This document shows, piece by piece, positions 12,801 through 22,504 of a DNA stretch of 64,000 nucleotides. The DNA is from Puffinus mauretanicus (Eukaryota; Chordata; Aves; Procellariiformes; Procellariidae): assembly GCA_023333565.1 (NCBI GenBank), contig JAJKFH010003927.1, positions 682,001 to 746,000 on the forward strand. Reading direction: 5' to 3'. The position numbers were made by a program, and so were the translations under genes. The notes under the pieces are model-generated. The model did no database searches, was not told the DNA's origin, and saw nothing but the letters and a program-made list of their open reading frames with translations. Numbering within the stretch: the first letter of the stretch is position 1; the number at the start of each line of letters is the position of its first letter.

Positions 12801-15800
12801 AGAAATCCACACCCACTGCCGTGGTCTTACGCCCTCCTGTGCAATGACACTAAAGCCTGTGCCAGCTACTCAGCTGAAAGAACTCATCTAGCTGAAGCTT
12901 GGGTTGTTAGGGTATGGGGTTGTCTTTTTTCCTTCCTTTTTTTGGTCCCTGGTTAATTATTCTTTTGCATTGGGTCTCTGGTTTAGCTCACAGCATGTTC
13001 ACAAAGGGCATGTTTTGGCAAAAGGATGAGAATGGGAAGGTGGAACAACCCTTTCTCAGCAGCAGCACACACTTAGATTAGTATAAGCTCCTTGTGAAAC
13101 TGCCCTCAGCAATTCGAATAGTGACTTCTTTTGCTAGCTCACTTTTCCGTCTTAAACAAATTGTTAGTGCTTTATTGGGGAAGTACTTGGGGAAAGAGTG
13201 AACAGAATATCACACTGTGACCTTCAGTGACATCAGTGGCTGTATGATCACATTTATGAATGGTCCAGTTTCTTAAAAAGACAATGCTGGTTTTTTGCCA
13301 GGAAGGTATGATTGTAGTTGTCTTCAAAAATTTATGTCTTGCAGTTTGGGAAGAAGCTAGTTTTTCCCTTCTCTACCTCCCACCCCCATTTTCTTCTTGG
13401 CCACAAGTAGAATAGGGTTGATTTTAGTCAGCAGTTTGAGAGTCAAGAGGCATTTTGCACCATATATTTTTGGTAGCCTGGCTAAGAGAGACAGTGCAGG
13501 GTTTTTTTCTTCTCCTGCCACTGAATTTCTTTTAACTGCTCATTTTCTGTGTATATATTCATTCTGAAACTTTTAGGGGTTCAATTATGTTGTTGGAAGT
13601 CTTGCTGACGTTCTCACTTTGATGGAAAGAAAATTCATAAAGCATAAATGAGATTCAGTATACAAAACAACTCCATCTTCCTCTGATGAAAAAGTGCATG
13701 TTACTAGCCTATCAACTCACCTCTGTTTGACTTAAGTTTAAAACAGTATGATTAGTTAAGTAGCGCAGGCTCATTTATTAACTTGATATAACCACTCAGT
13801 CATTCAAGGGAGAAAAAAAGCATTTTGAAACATTGCTGAAATAGTATTAAAATAGTTCTGACATTTTCTACTTTTTTATGAGAAAGTACTGAGAGGAAAG
13901 AACCAAAACATTTCTCTCTCCCCAGTATGCAAACTACATTTTTCTCACTGCAGGGCTTCGCAAGAGGGAACCATTGGCTTTGTCTCCTGTTGCGTAAATA
14001 TTCCGTGTTGCATACGTCGTCTTTCTTTCTCTATAAAAGCTTAGTTTCTAAGAAAATATGATTATGCCACCCCCGTCTCCGTTTGTAAAACTTTGCTGCA
14101 GCTGACCAACAGGTTCAAAGACCTGCGGTAGATTGAAGATGAAGTTCCTGCAAGCTTCATGGAAATTAGCTGTTGGCACAAATGAGTGTAGCCTCTGAGG
14201 GAAGGAGAGCAGCATGACCCTAGCATTTGTCTGTTGGCTAGCTGGCCAGTCAGTGCACGGGCTAGCGGGCCACTCTTCCCATGTGTAATTCCAAAGAAAC
14301 TACAGCATTTGCTGTTTCTTGCCCAGTCCAGGTAGCTCTGCATATACGTGTGTGTGCGGTGGGAGCAGGAGGATGGAGACAGGGAGAGAAAGTTGGGAAT
14401 TGAGTCAGGAGGAGAGTGAGAGTATTGGTATAAGAATGAAGCGAGCAGGGTAAAGCGAAAATGCACAAATGTGGAGGAAATTAGGCTTTGCTAATTTTGT
14501 TTTCATTGCTTGAGAAATAACGTGTTGTTTTATTTCCTGGTTTTACTTATGTAATACCAGTCTTGTGCCCAGAAATCATGAGGGGCATGTTTTGATTCTT
14601 GATTTCAAAGACAACACACACCCCCAACGAATTAGCTTCAAATGCTGAGAGGGAGGAGGAGGGGAAGAAGGGGAAAAAAAAGACCAGGGGATCGAGTGCT
14701 CCCTCAGTAAGTTTGCAGATGACACCAAGCTGGGCGGGAGTGTTGATCTGCTGGAGGGTAGGAAGGCTCTGCAGAGGGACCTGGACAGGCTGGATCGATG
14801 GGCTGAGGCCAACTGTGTGAGGTTCAACAAGGCCAAGTGCCGGCTCCTGCACTTGGGTCACAACAACCCCAGGCAACGCTACAGGCTTGGGGAAGAGTGG
14901 CTGGAAAGCTGCCCGGAGGAGAAGGACCTGGGGGTGCTGGTTGACAGCCGGCTGAACATGAGCCGGCGGTGTGCCCAGGTGGCCAAGAAGGCCAACGGCA
15001 TCCTGGCCTGTATCAGACATAGTGTGGCCAGCAGGAGCAGGGAGGTGATCGTGCCCCTGTACCCGGCACTGGTGAGGCCGCACCTCGAATACTGTGTTCA
15101 GTTCTGGGCCCCTCCCTACAAGAAGGACATGGAGGTGCTGGAGCGTGTCCAGAGAAGGGCAACGAAGCTGGTGAAGGGTCTGGAGCACAAGTCTTGTGAG
15201 GAGCGGCTGAGGGAACTGGGGTTGTTTAGTCTGGAGAAGAGGAGGCTGAGGGGAGACCTCATCGTGCTCTACAACTACCTGAAAGGAGGTTGTAGCGAGG
15301 TGGGTGTTGGTCTCTTCTCCCAAGGAACAAATGATAGGTTGAGAGGAAAATGGCCTCAAGTTGCACCAGGGGAGGTTCAGATGGGAGGTTTAGGTTGGAT
15401 ATTAGGAAAAAATTCTTCACCGAAAGGGTTATCAAGCATTGGAACAGGCTGTCCAGGGAAGTGATTGACTCACCGTCCCTGAAGGTATTTAAAAGACGTG
15501 TAGATGTGGTGCTTAGGGACATGATTTAGTGGTGCACTTGGCAGTGCTAGGTTAACAGTTGGACTCGATGATCTTAAAGGTCCTTTCCAATCTAAATGAT
15601 TCTATGATTCTATGATTATGTCACAGTTGTCTCCATAATTCAGAAAGCTAAAAGACTTATGCTTTTTCACTTTATTTAAAGCAGAAGTTATTTTCAGATT
15701 GAAAGAGGCCATATCCCTGGACATTTTCCGCAGCACAGCTGTGAACCGCTTAAGTAATTTCACATCTGTAGGTTGATACGAAGCATAGCTGAACTTCCCC

Positions 15801-18769
15801 TCACAGTAATCCACAGATATCTGGTGCCCATAGACGACAGGTTGGAAAGCTCTGGAGTGGTGCATTTCATTAGTGTCACTGCCAGTACAGGTCCTAAGAA
15901 TTCCCTTGTGCCGGAGAGAAGGATTGCTTTAAATGGCAATACTCAGTATGAACTTGAGGCAGCGAACTCGTAGCAATACACACTAGCTGGATTTCAGAGA
16001 GTGTACACGGACTTCATGTTCCACTTTTTTCCTCCGAAGTCTCCATCTTAGCCGAAAGCTGAGTTTGTTCATTAGTTGCATATCTTATTCATCCAGAGGT
16101 ACCACAGAAGAGATTTTGCTTAAAGGCAAGAAGAAAAAAACATCAGCGCTGTGTGCAGAAGAGCTGGGTCGAATGTAAGGCAGCCTCACGCACATAAAGA
16201 AAACATCTTTCTTTGCACTCAGACGTGTTCTTCCTTCTTTGCTTTGCAATGACCTTCCTATTTCTGTGCAGAGCCTGCCTTAAACTTCTGTTTTCAGTCA
16301 TGCCAAATGCAAAATTAACTCCTGAGAGTTAACCATGATGATTAGCTTATATAAGTACCAACTAGCTGTCTCTCAGCTGTGGCAATATTTGCAGAAGCTG
16401 CGTGTGGTAAGCTCTGAGCACTGCTCACTGTACTAGGTATAGTTAACTACAGTACTTCTGTACTGAGAGCGTTTTTTCCTTTCCCTCCTTTATAGGAAAG
16501 CAGCGCTGCTCTATCACCATTAAAGAAAAAGAAAGCAAAACCAGGAAGTGATTTTGTAAAATTTGAAAAATCAACTTTACCAAAGCCAGTATTCTTCAGG
16601 AAAGCCAGAAGCGCCATGAATTCCACCAGGGCATCCATGCAGGTAACGTGGTCTCACAGATGGCAGCTGCATCTGGGCACAGGTCTCTTACCAAGCTACC
16701 TGCCCAAGCAAAGGGCGTGACCTCGCTCATGCTGTCTTTTCCACTCTGCGTTAGTCTCCTAACACCGGGCAGATAAAACTGAAAATGCTGTTGCACTTCC
16801 TTGTAGACAGGGTCACACATGGCTCCAGAGTTTCAGAAAATGACTTGTAGGCATCTTTAAAATCTCTTCTTCCTTCCCCCCTGCTTTCAAAAATACCTTC
16901 TTGTTGAAAGGACACCATTCTGAACCCACTCATTTCACAAGAAAGCAGAAGCATAAACTGACTTTCAGTCTTGCTAAGGGACTTTGAGCCTCCACTTCTT
17001 CCCATTTATGGAGGCCGGCAACAGTGCAGGGCTTCAAAAGACTGCCCTCTTTTCTAAACCTTTTTAACGTATAGTATCTTTTCAAGCCTTCTTTGCACTT
17101 TGAGGCCTGAGTACAGTGAGGCCAGTGTATTTAATACACAAATATCTTCTTGTTTGTTGTTGAATTACGTAATGATGTTAGGGAGAGTATGTGATTTCTG
17201 TGCAAATGGAATATGTTTGCTTTTGGCTAGAAGAAGAGTGCTGCCTTAGCTAGAGGATTGGGAGAGTTTTAACTCAAATGAAGGAAGTAGGCTGCTTTGC
17301 ATCAGTTTTGATAGGATGCAGGTAAAAGAACTCGTAGCATTGCCTCAGAAATCTTATTTCATTTCATGTCTTTATTTTGCTTTATAGCTGAACAAGCTGC
17401 AGTCGTCCAGCTCCAAAAAAGTCACGTTTGGCTTGAATAAAAACATGACTGCTGGTGAGTCTAATACATCTGTGTGTCTCCACAGTCTCTGTTGTAGCCG
17501 AGGAAGGGGGAAGCTGTATGCACTTATACGCACCTATGCTCTTCACCTCTCTAGAACAGGATGATTCTGATACTTTTTTGCCTCAATATTTGTGTATAGT
17601 TTATAAACCATCCTCAAGTTCCTGTCCAGAAGAGATGGTAAAGTTTAGGACACTCGGCCCAACAGCTAGACTTGCGCGATTCCAGGGTGCTGCAGTACTG
17701 ACTTGCAGATGAGCCTTACAGATGGAAAACAGCGCAGCAGAGTGACAAACTCTCCTTCCTGAGGCGCCTGTTCTACCGGGCGCCTCTTAGGGAAACACAC
17801 GCACTTCAGTCTTCATTGATCACTGCTGTTTCGCAGGACAAAGGTGCTGATATGCTGATGCGCTCAGGCTGTATAATAGCAAAGTTCCAGTTTTATCTTG
17901 GCTGCCTGCTGGTTTATTAACGGTAACGAGTAGATAAATGTCAGTTCCCTTCTGGATCCCACATGTAAGCAGACAGTGTGTTCCCTGATAAATAGATGTC
18001 TTGCTCCGTAGCATAAAAGTTTATTCCATGTATTTGTTTAGGTATTTTTTTTAACTCTCTGAGGTGTGCTATAGCCCAAGTTCAAATAGAGAACAGTGGG
18101 TTTAGATATATGTCTTTATGTTAATATAACACAGCTGCACAAAGAGAAGAAAAATGCCTACCTGCTGGCAGAAAGGATAACCAAGAGTCTCTAGAACAGT
18201 GCTGTTTAACAGTCAGAGTAGAGCCAGTTCTTACCCATTGTCATCTTTTAAACTCAAGTGTGGTGTTCTTCAGGATAGCTGGAACAGCTGTTTCTGAGGA
18301 GTAGGCCCAGAGTCTCCGGTGGTCTGTGAAACCATGGGGAATGGTTCACAGCCTCTCTATGGATTGCAACAGACCCCATTCTCAGAGGGACTCTGCTAAG
18401 AGATGTGCTTCACCACCATCTCTTCATTTTTTTGTGACGTCTTGGGCTTCTGATCCTTAGTGATGGACTTAAGCATCTAAGGCAGACTTCCAGGGTTGGA
18501 CAATTCCACAATTGATTGACGGGCGCAATTATTCCAGGAGTTGTATTTCTTTTAACTTGTTTGCTTGTTTTTCAACAGAATTTAAAAAGACTGACAAAAG
18601 TATATTAGTGAGCCCAGAAGGACCCTCCCGTGTGGCTTTCAATCCTGAACAGAAACCCCGTCATGGGGTGCTGAAGTCACCCACAGGTACCCCAGCAGGA
18701 GAGCCTCAAATGAAGAAACCATTTACTATATCAGCTAAGAAGAGACCAACTGCTATGGACTTCTTTTAA
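782..18769 (+). CDS. RRP1B: RRP1B, ribosomal RNA processing 1 homolog B (exons 2-16, 5' partial)
   Basis: This nucleolar protein of the Nop52/RRP1 family acts in pre-rRNA processing of the large subunit, and in mammals it also targets protein phosphatase 1 to the nucleolus (family knowledge). Joined exons: 782-864, 1802-1859, 2577-2662, 3715-3776, 6025-6154, 7621-7685, 8241-8404, 8974-9068, 9915-10012, 10495-10514, 10967-11092, 11915-12651, 16496-16642, 17388-17454, 18579-18769. All junctions are GT-AG and the phases match, giving 2129 nt, about 708 residues plus stop. Human RRP1B is about 758 residues in 16 exons, so only exon 1 (about 40 residues) is missing upstream. The N-terminal half is the Nop52 helical domain. 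The C-terminal half is acidic, then lysine-rich, then carries a KVTF phosphatase motif and a conserved end AMDFF. The C-terminal motifs and PDXK downstream separate it from the paralogue RRP1. Introns not listed separately hold no feature I could support. Confidence 0.95.
1802..1859 (+). CDS. RRP1B: RRP1B exon 3
   Basis: 58 nt, phase 0 in and phase 1 out. It encodes [19 protein letters not shown], aligning with the EELANTIAQLVH segment of mammalian RRP1B. The acceptor follows a T-rich tract (AG 1800-1801) and the donor is GTAAGT at 1860. Confidence 0.93.
2577..2662 (+). CDS. RRP1B: RRP1B exon 4
   Basis: 86 nt, phase 1 in and phase 0 out. It encodes [15 protein letters not shown], then [13 protein letters not shown]. 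The FWQTMNREW and LRLDKYYM blocks are hallmarks of the Nop52 domain. Acceptor TTACAG ends at 2576; donor GTAATA begins at 2663. Confidence 0.95.
3715..3776 (+). CDS. RRP1B: RRP1B exon 5
   Basis: 62 nt, phase 0 in and phase 2 out. It encodes [16 protein letters not shown], then EWDE, the Nop52-domain helix conserved as [13 protein letters not shown] in mammals. Acceptor TACAG ends at 3714; donor GTAAGC begins at 3777. Confidence 0.94.
3777..6024 (+). other. RRP1B: RRP1B intron 5
   Basis: A 2.2-kb intron ending in a T-rich tract (5997-6022) before its acceptor. Short open stretches on both strands around 4.6-5.3 kb show no family resemblance and no splice context that I can support. There is a T run at 4317-4326 and no recognisable transposon. 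Confidence 0.6.
6025..6154 (+). CDS. RRP1B: RRP1B exon 6
   Basis: 130 nt, phase 2 in and phase 0 out. It encodes a helix [15 protein letters not shown] followed by [20 protein letters not shown]. The block [14 protein letters not shown] is highly conserved in the RRP1 family. A long pyrimidine tract precedes the acceptor; the donor is GTTAGA at 6155. Confidence 0.95.
7621..7685 (+). CDS. RRP1B: RRP1B exon 7
   Basis: 65 nt, phase 0 in and phase 2 out. It encodes [20 protein letters not shown], matching the [20 protein letters not shown] block of mammalian RRP1B. Acceptor ATACAG ends at 7620; donor GTAAGT begins at 7686. Confidence 0.95.
8241..8404 (+). CDS. RRP1B: RRP1B exon 8
   Basis: 164 nt, phase 2 in and phase 1 out. 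It starts with [19 protein letters not shown], the end of the Nop52 core, and then runs into an acidic linker ([16 protein letters not shown]). The linker diverges from mammals in sequence but keeps its acidic character. The donor is GTGAGA at 8405. Confidence 0.93.
8974..9068 (+). CDS. RRP1B: RRP1B exon 9
   Basis: 95 nt, phase 1 in and phase 0 out. It encodes [18 protein letters not shown] and ends GIGTVLQ, comparable to the poorly conserved linker ending DTGPLLQ in human. The acceptor at 8972-8973 was chosen because a second AG at 8979-8980 would break the downstream frame. Confidence 0.85.
9915..10012 (+). CDS. RRP1B: RRP1B exon 10
   Basis: 98 nt, phase 0 in and phase 2 out. It encodes [18 protein letters not shown], then [15 protein letters not shown], matching mammalian [20 protein letters not shown] and NRKRLSKLIKK. 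Donor GTGAGT begins at 10013. Confidence 0.95.
10495..10514 (+). CDS. RRP1B: RRP1B exon 11, 20-nt microexon
   Basis: Only 20 nt, phase 2 in and phase 1 out, encoding the end of Lys, then FQDLAE, then the first base of Gly. This matches KKFQDLSEG of mammalian RRP1B. A strong C/T tract (about 10458-10492) precedes the acceptor and the donor is GTAAGG at 10515. Without it the reading frame on either side does not join. Confidence 0.9.
10967..11092 (+). CDS. RRP1B: RRP1B exon 12
   Basis: 126 nt, phase 1 in and phase 1 out. It encodes [20 protein letters not shown], then a basic stretch [19 protein letters not shown]. The acidic patch followed by a basic patch corresponds to EDISADEDD plus a K-rich segment in human. 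Acceptor CAACAG ends at 10966; donor GTAAGG begins at 11093. Confidence 0.92.
11915..12651 (+). CDS. RRP1B: RRP1B exon 13, long lysine-rich exon
   Basis: 737 nt, phase 1 in and phase 0 out, about 245 codons. It opens with [15 protein letters not shown], followed by a nine-residue basic run KKRKKRKKR at 11962-11988 that probably acts as a nuclear or nucleolar signal. Further clusters such as ERKKKKL and KKMNRK follow, with Ser/Pro-rich spacers. Short blocks resembling mammals (VVPVNG-like [28 protein letters not shown]) show it is orthologous, although most of the exon is divergent and low in complexity. Acceptor AG is at 11913-11914; donor GTACGT begins at 12652. Confidence 0.92.
12652..16495 (+). 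other. RRP1B: RRP1B intron 13 with CR1 insertion
   Basis: The longest RRP1B intron here (3.8 kb). It carries a sense-orientation CR1 fragment (listed separately) at about 14.69-15.62 kb. Beside it, at 15.62-16.08 kb, lies an odd unique segment that reads open on both strands. The remainder shows no feature I can support. Confidence 0.8.
14682..15617 (+). mobile_element. CR1 LINE, 5'-truncated 3' fragment with reverse transcriptase tail
   Basis: Non-LTR retrotransposon of the avian CR1 family, 5' truncated as most copies are. An open frame from about 14682 encodes the C-terminal part of the reverse transcriptase, with the catalytic FADD motif at 14712-14723 followed by TKLGG. It continues through [13 protein letters not shown] and [15 protein letters not shown]. 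Near 15345 the frame slips, so the usual C-terminal end is lost and the phase runs to a stop at 15462-15464. A short imperfect duplication is visible near 15377-15395. The 3' end is diagnostic: GGTCCTTTCCAATCTAAATG, then two ATTCTATG-type repeats ending near 15617. It cannot make an active protein. Confidence 0.95.
16496..16642 (+). CDS. RRP1B: RRP1B exon 14
   Basis: 147 nt, phase 0 at both ends, 49 codons. It encodes a basic start ([10 protein letters not shown]) and then [20 protein letters not shown], matching SDFVKFDTPFLPKPLFFRRAK in human. Acceptor TATAG ends at 16495; donor GTAACG begins at 16643. Because it is symmetric, skipping would keep the frame. Confidence 0.94.
17388..17454 (+). 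CDS. RRP1B: RRP1B exon 15, PP1-docking exon
   Basis: 67 nt, phase 0 in and phase 1 out. It encodes [20 protein letters not shown], then TA. KVTF at 17418-17429 fits the RVxF class of protein phosphatase 1 docking motifs and corresponds to the motif used by mammalian RRP1B. Donor GTGAGT begins at 17455. Confidence 0.95.
18579..18769 (+). CDS. RRP1B: RRP1B exon 16, C-terminal exon
   Basis: The last coding exon, phase 1 in, stop TAA at 18767-18769. It encodes [20 protein letters not shown], then [14 protein letters not shown], and ends RPTAMDFF. These blocks are nearly invariant in vertebrate RRP1B and are the best evidence that this is RRP1B rather than RRP1. Acceptor CAACAG ends at 18578. Confidence 0.96.
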
Positions 18770-19386
18770 ACCAACAGATGTGGCCTACTTTTGTACAGGA
18801 CATTTTGCTAACCTAGAATGTTCTCTGGAGGTATTTTAAACTTCTTTATTTTTTTAAGTTAATACGAATTGTATATACAAAATTCTGATTGTGACCTGGG
18901 TTATCTCTATTTTGACACCACTTCAGCTGTATCTTGAAATACTTGTTTTGTCTATTTACAGAAAAGAAACAAAATCCAATCTCTGCTCAGGTTTGATCTA
19001 CAAAAAGTATGGTCTCTGCCCATGTCATTCCCGAGAGACGTGTTCATTTAATTAGGCAGTGTTCAGGGTTTGATTGTTCCAGTGATTTTTTTTCTGAGCC
19101 AGTTTAAGAAAACTTGCACTTCATGCTCTTAAACTGTCTTTCATTGGACAGGGCTTAAAATGGAAAAAGACAATGTAGAACAACCTTCTAATTGTTCATG
19201 TATTTTAAAATTCTACCCCATCATTTTTCGTGTGTCACCCTTGGCATCCTGTTAATTCTTCTTCTGGAAATAATGATTACCTCATGCCTCTGTGTAATAA
19301 CAGCTGGACTTGGGTAGCTTTATATATAGTAAGCAAGCTTTCCCTGGGATAAGAAATGCCTAGCTGCTCAAGTGGTCACTGTTGCA

Positions 19387-19392
19387 AATAAA
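19387..19392 (+). terminator. RRP1B: Candidate poly(A) signal 1 of RRP1B
   Basis: AATAAA, 618 nt after the RRP1B stop. The downstream sequence is only mildly GU-rich, so this would be a proximal or weak site. Confidence 0.4.
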
Positions 19393-19988
19393 CCTTCACA
19401 GCTGGTTGCCTGCTGAGTTGGGAACAGTCACCGCATTATTTTCAGTAACACAAGTGCCAAAGCTGGCTTACGCTTGTCATTGTAAGCTGGCTTCTTCTAT
19501 TTACTGTAACTGAAATAATGCTCTCGCACAGGAGAAATCTTTGATATTTCCAGGTCTTCCCCCCACCCCCACTGCTGTCTTTCCTGAAGGTCTGACAAGA
19601 CTCCTAGTTTTCTACTTTAGCAGCTGGTGTCACTGCATTTTACCAGAACTCAGATCTCATTCAGCGAATGAACCTCTGATTGTCCTAAAGTGAGCTAGAT
19701 CGGTGTAGTGCGTCTTTGGTTAGGACACACATCTCTCTAAAAGCTTTGGTGCCTCTCAATACAGGGTAAAACTTTACAGCCCAGACAGCTTGGTTTTGGT
19801 TTTGATGTAGAACCAGAAGAATTCTTTCTGCAGCATTTCCTTGCGTTAAGTTTTTATTTGGATATTTTATTACTGCTGTGCGTGTTTTATTTTTTCTTTG
19901 CTTCTTTGGTAAAGAATGAGGTGTATTTCCGTGAGAGACCATTAATGTATTCTGGGGGGGAACTGTGAGGAAGGGGAGAGCAAATGAA

Positions 19989-19994
19989 AATAAA
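19989..19994 (+). terminator. RRP1B: Candidate poly(A) signal 2 of RRP1B
   Basis: AATAAA followed within 10 nt by a run of T and TATATGGTTGG, which is a reasonable downstream GU/U element. It would give a 3' UTR of about 1.25 kb. Confidence 0.45.
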
Positions 19995-20891
19995 AACGTT
20001 TTTTATATGGTTGGAAGATTTGAAATCTTTATTTGAAAGTTCTGCTTATGTGAATAAGGCAAAGGCTTTGCAGCAGATCTCTACATTAGACTCAGCTTCA
20101 AAGCACAACCTGGTGCCAAAGCAAAGCTATTCATGAAGCTTCCCACCAGATACTTCTGTGATCCTGGAAGAGAGATGGTAGGTCTGCTTCATTACCTTGT
20201 CTTATGATCACTGGTAAACATGTGGCTACTTCAGCCAGCAAAATAATTTTTATATATTTGCATACTTCAATACTACTTTTTACCAGGCTTTGATGCTGAC
20301 TTCTGCCAGATCGCTCCCCGTAAGCAACTGGATTAAAACTGCTCTTTCATGGCTCATCTAGAATTTCTTCACTATACTTGTGTACTTGTAGATTATTGGT
20401 CTCAGTTTCTCAATTCTAATCCGTGCCAGTTCTTACTAAGTTTGTGACAGTCCGAGGTTTGTGGTACTGCCAGGAAGTTATTTTACTCGTCTTTTCTCAT
20501 TTAAAGTGAAGGACTGAATTTTATTTGGTTTTGTTTTAATTTGTATTCATTTGACTGGTCAGTAAAGAACTCTGGAGAATACATCTGATACTTGCTGTTT
20601 GAGCAATTACTGTTCATTTATTTTTTTTAAAATCTCATTGTATATTAGCATAATGCATTTTTTTGACAAGGTGATGGTAAGTAGGATTTAACAAAGACTG
20701 TTCAATATGTTGTACTGTTTCTCTTGTCTTGTGGATGAGAAGTCTCTTGTGGAATATGCATAAAAGCATTTGTATGTGCATGTTGTTAATGCATTAGGTT
20801 GAAGATGCCATATTCCTCCAAGGATATAGATGCAAACAATCAGTAGGTGCATCTGGTGTGCGCAGAAAAATCCAGGATCAGGATGCATTGG

Positions 20892-20917
20892 GGTTTGGTT
20901 TGGTTTGGTTTGGTTTT
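20892..20917 (+). repeat. (TTTGG)n short tandem repeat
   Basis: Four to five copies of a GGTTT/TTTGG pentamer in a row, within the probable RRP1B 3' UTR. Confidence 0.85.
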
Positions 20918-21326
20918 TAATATGTATAACCTGTTATGGAAATGTATTTAAATGGCTGTCTGGATCTTTTTCTATTGGTTGTGGATCCATTGAACCTGTT
21001 GCTTGTCCAAATATTTTGTTGCCCACAGTGCTAAACGGAGATGGCAGAAATGGCAGTCGGTTTTTTATCAAAAATTTTAGTGATGTGATTGCTTGTTGGG
21101 ATTCATGCATAATCCATCTGTGTCATGAAACTGGTGGAATGTTTTGTAAATATACGTATGTCGTGTGTATTGTCTTCAGTGGTGTCTGGAATGTCATTCA
21201 GGACAACTTTACAAACAAAAGACAAGCACTGTCAATGCAGTTTAATTGTTGGGTTAAATTGAATACATTACCCAAAATATTTGGATAGTGACAATTCCGA
21301 TAAATGTTGAAGACAAAAAAAGGAGA

Positions 21327-21332
21327 AATAAA
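21327..21332 (+). terminator. RRP1B: Candidate poly(A) signal 3 of RRP1B
   Basis: AATAAA in an A-rich stretch. The downstream sequence has no strong GU-rich element, so support is weak. Confidence 0.25.
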
Positions 21333-21871
21333 TGTGACATCTGGGATATCCACTGCACAGACACCATGGTATTGTAATGAGAGATGTATTGATAGGAAAA
21401 GAGGAAAAAAAAACCTGATCTGACCTGTTTGATGTTGCCTCACAGGTTTTTTCATAGTGTTATTCCAACTCTGCAGCTGCCAATCATGCTCTGAGTCAAA
21501 TTAAGTTAATGTGGCATACCTTTTAAAGGACAGTATTTTTTAATGGTTGTCTCCACATTTTTGTTACAAATCTGATCAACTTTGTACTTCCCAAGCTCTA
21601 ATACTTACTTCTTATAGCATCAAGAGAACTCAAAGGCAGAAAATGAATTCAGCAGGCAAAAAGTTGAAATTATATTTAAATTATTGGGTGTGCAAGGTCT
21701 TTTATGGTCTACCAAAGCTATGTGACTTGGAAAGCATCAAATGCCCTTTTTGTCATTTATTTCCTGTGCTTACAGGCAGAAAAAAAAATCCATGTATCAT
21801 TTTATGTACCTCTGCAACAGCATTGTTAATACAAATAGAGTGTCTAAGCATTACATCATTTAGTCCAGTCC

Positions 21872-21877
21872 AATAAA
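21872..21877 (+). terminator. RRP1B: Candidate distal poly(A) signal of RRP1B
   Basis: AATAAA followed by CCATC and TTTTTTTGTTG, a good U/GU-rich downstream element. It is the last strong plus-strand signal before the (TTTTA)n array and before the minus-strand signal near 22.52 kb, so it probably marks the far end of the RRP1B transcription unit. Confidence 0.5.
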
Positions 21878-22008
21878 CCATCTTTTTTTGTTGACATTGT
21901 ATTTTGGGTAAATCTGTAAATTTGAGGGGTGGGAGATGGGAGGGTAGCATCTGGGGAGCCACTTGAAAGTACAAAGGAAGTTGTTCTTGCATGTGTGCAT
22001 GTGCTCTC

Positions 22009-22060
22009 TCTTATTTTATTTTATTTTATTTTATTTTATTTTATTTTATTTTATTTTTAT
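22009..22060 (+). repeat. (TTTTA)n microsatellite
   Basis: About ten perfect copies of the pentamer TTTTA followed by one slightly longer unit. It lies between the probable ends of RRP1B and a minus-strand transcript. Confidence 0.95.
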
Positions 22061-22504
22061 TGTATAAATAACCAAAACTGATGAAGACTCAGACAAATGT
22101 CAGAAGTGAGTAGGGTTGTGATAGGATACACCTGTTCATACACCTTGAGCTTCTGACCTTCGTAACTGGGCCATAGAGTAGATACCAGCAGCCCAAAGAT
22201 TGTTCAGGAGAAACTAAGTAGATCACACACAGTTATTCCTTGACAATTAAAATTGGTAATTGAAGTGATGTGGTGAGAGGTGTACTTGAAAGGTATAATT
22301 GTGCAGGTGCCAAAGTAGGTAAGAGATGGGCCCTCTGAAAGACGTTTGCATGTTCATTAGCAGTAGCATGCCATACGGAGTTACGTACATACAGGAATCC
22401 CGCAGAGAGTACTGCGGCTCCATCTCGGGTACTGACAGGCCCAGCAACTGCGCAGGTTCAATAAAAAAATGAATCACGTTTTCTTGACAGGCACAGAATT
22501 TTCA

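Larger units (their letters stand above)
18770..21895 (+). other. RRP1B: Probable RRP1B 3' UTR
   Basis: Non-coding sequence directly after the RRP1B stop, with four AATAAA signals (listed separately). I infer a 3' UTR of at least 0.6 kb and up to about 3.1 kb, the last signal being followed by a U/G-rich element. There are no repeats except a short (TTTGG)n tract at 20892-20917. Transcript ends cannot be fixed from sequence alone. Confidence 0.55.

Noticed and set aside
14547..15359. 270-codon minus-strand frame
   Set aside because: It is the antisense shadow of the CR1 reverse transcriptase region.
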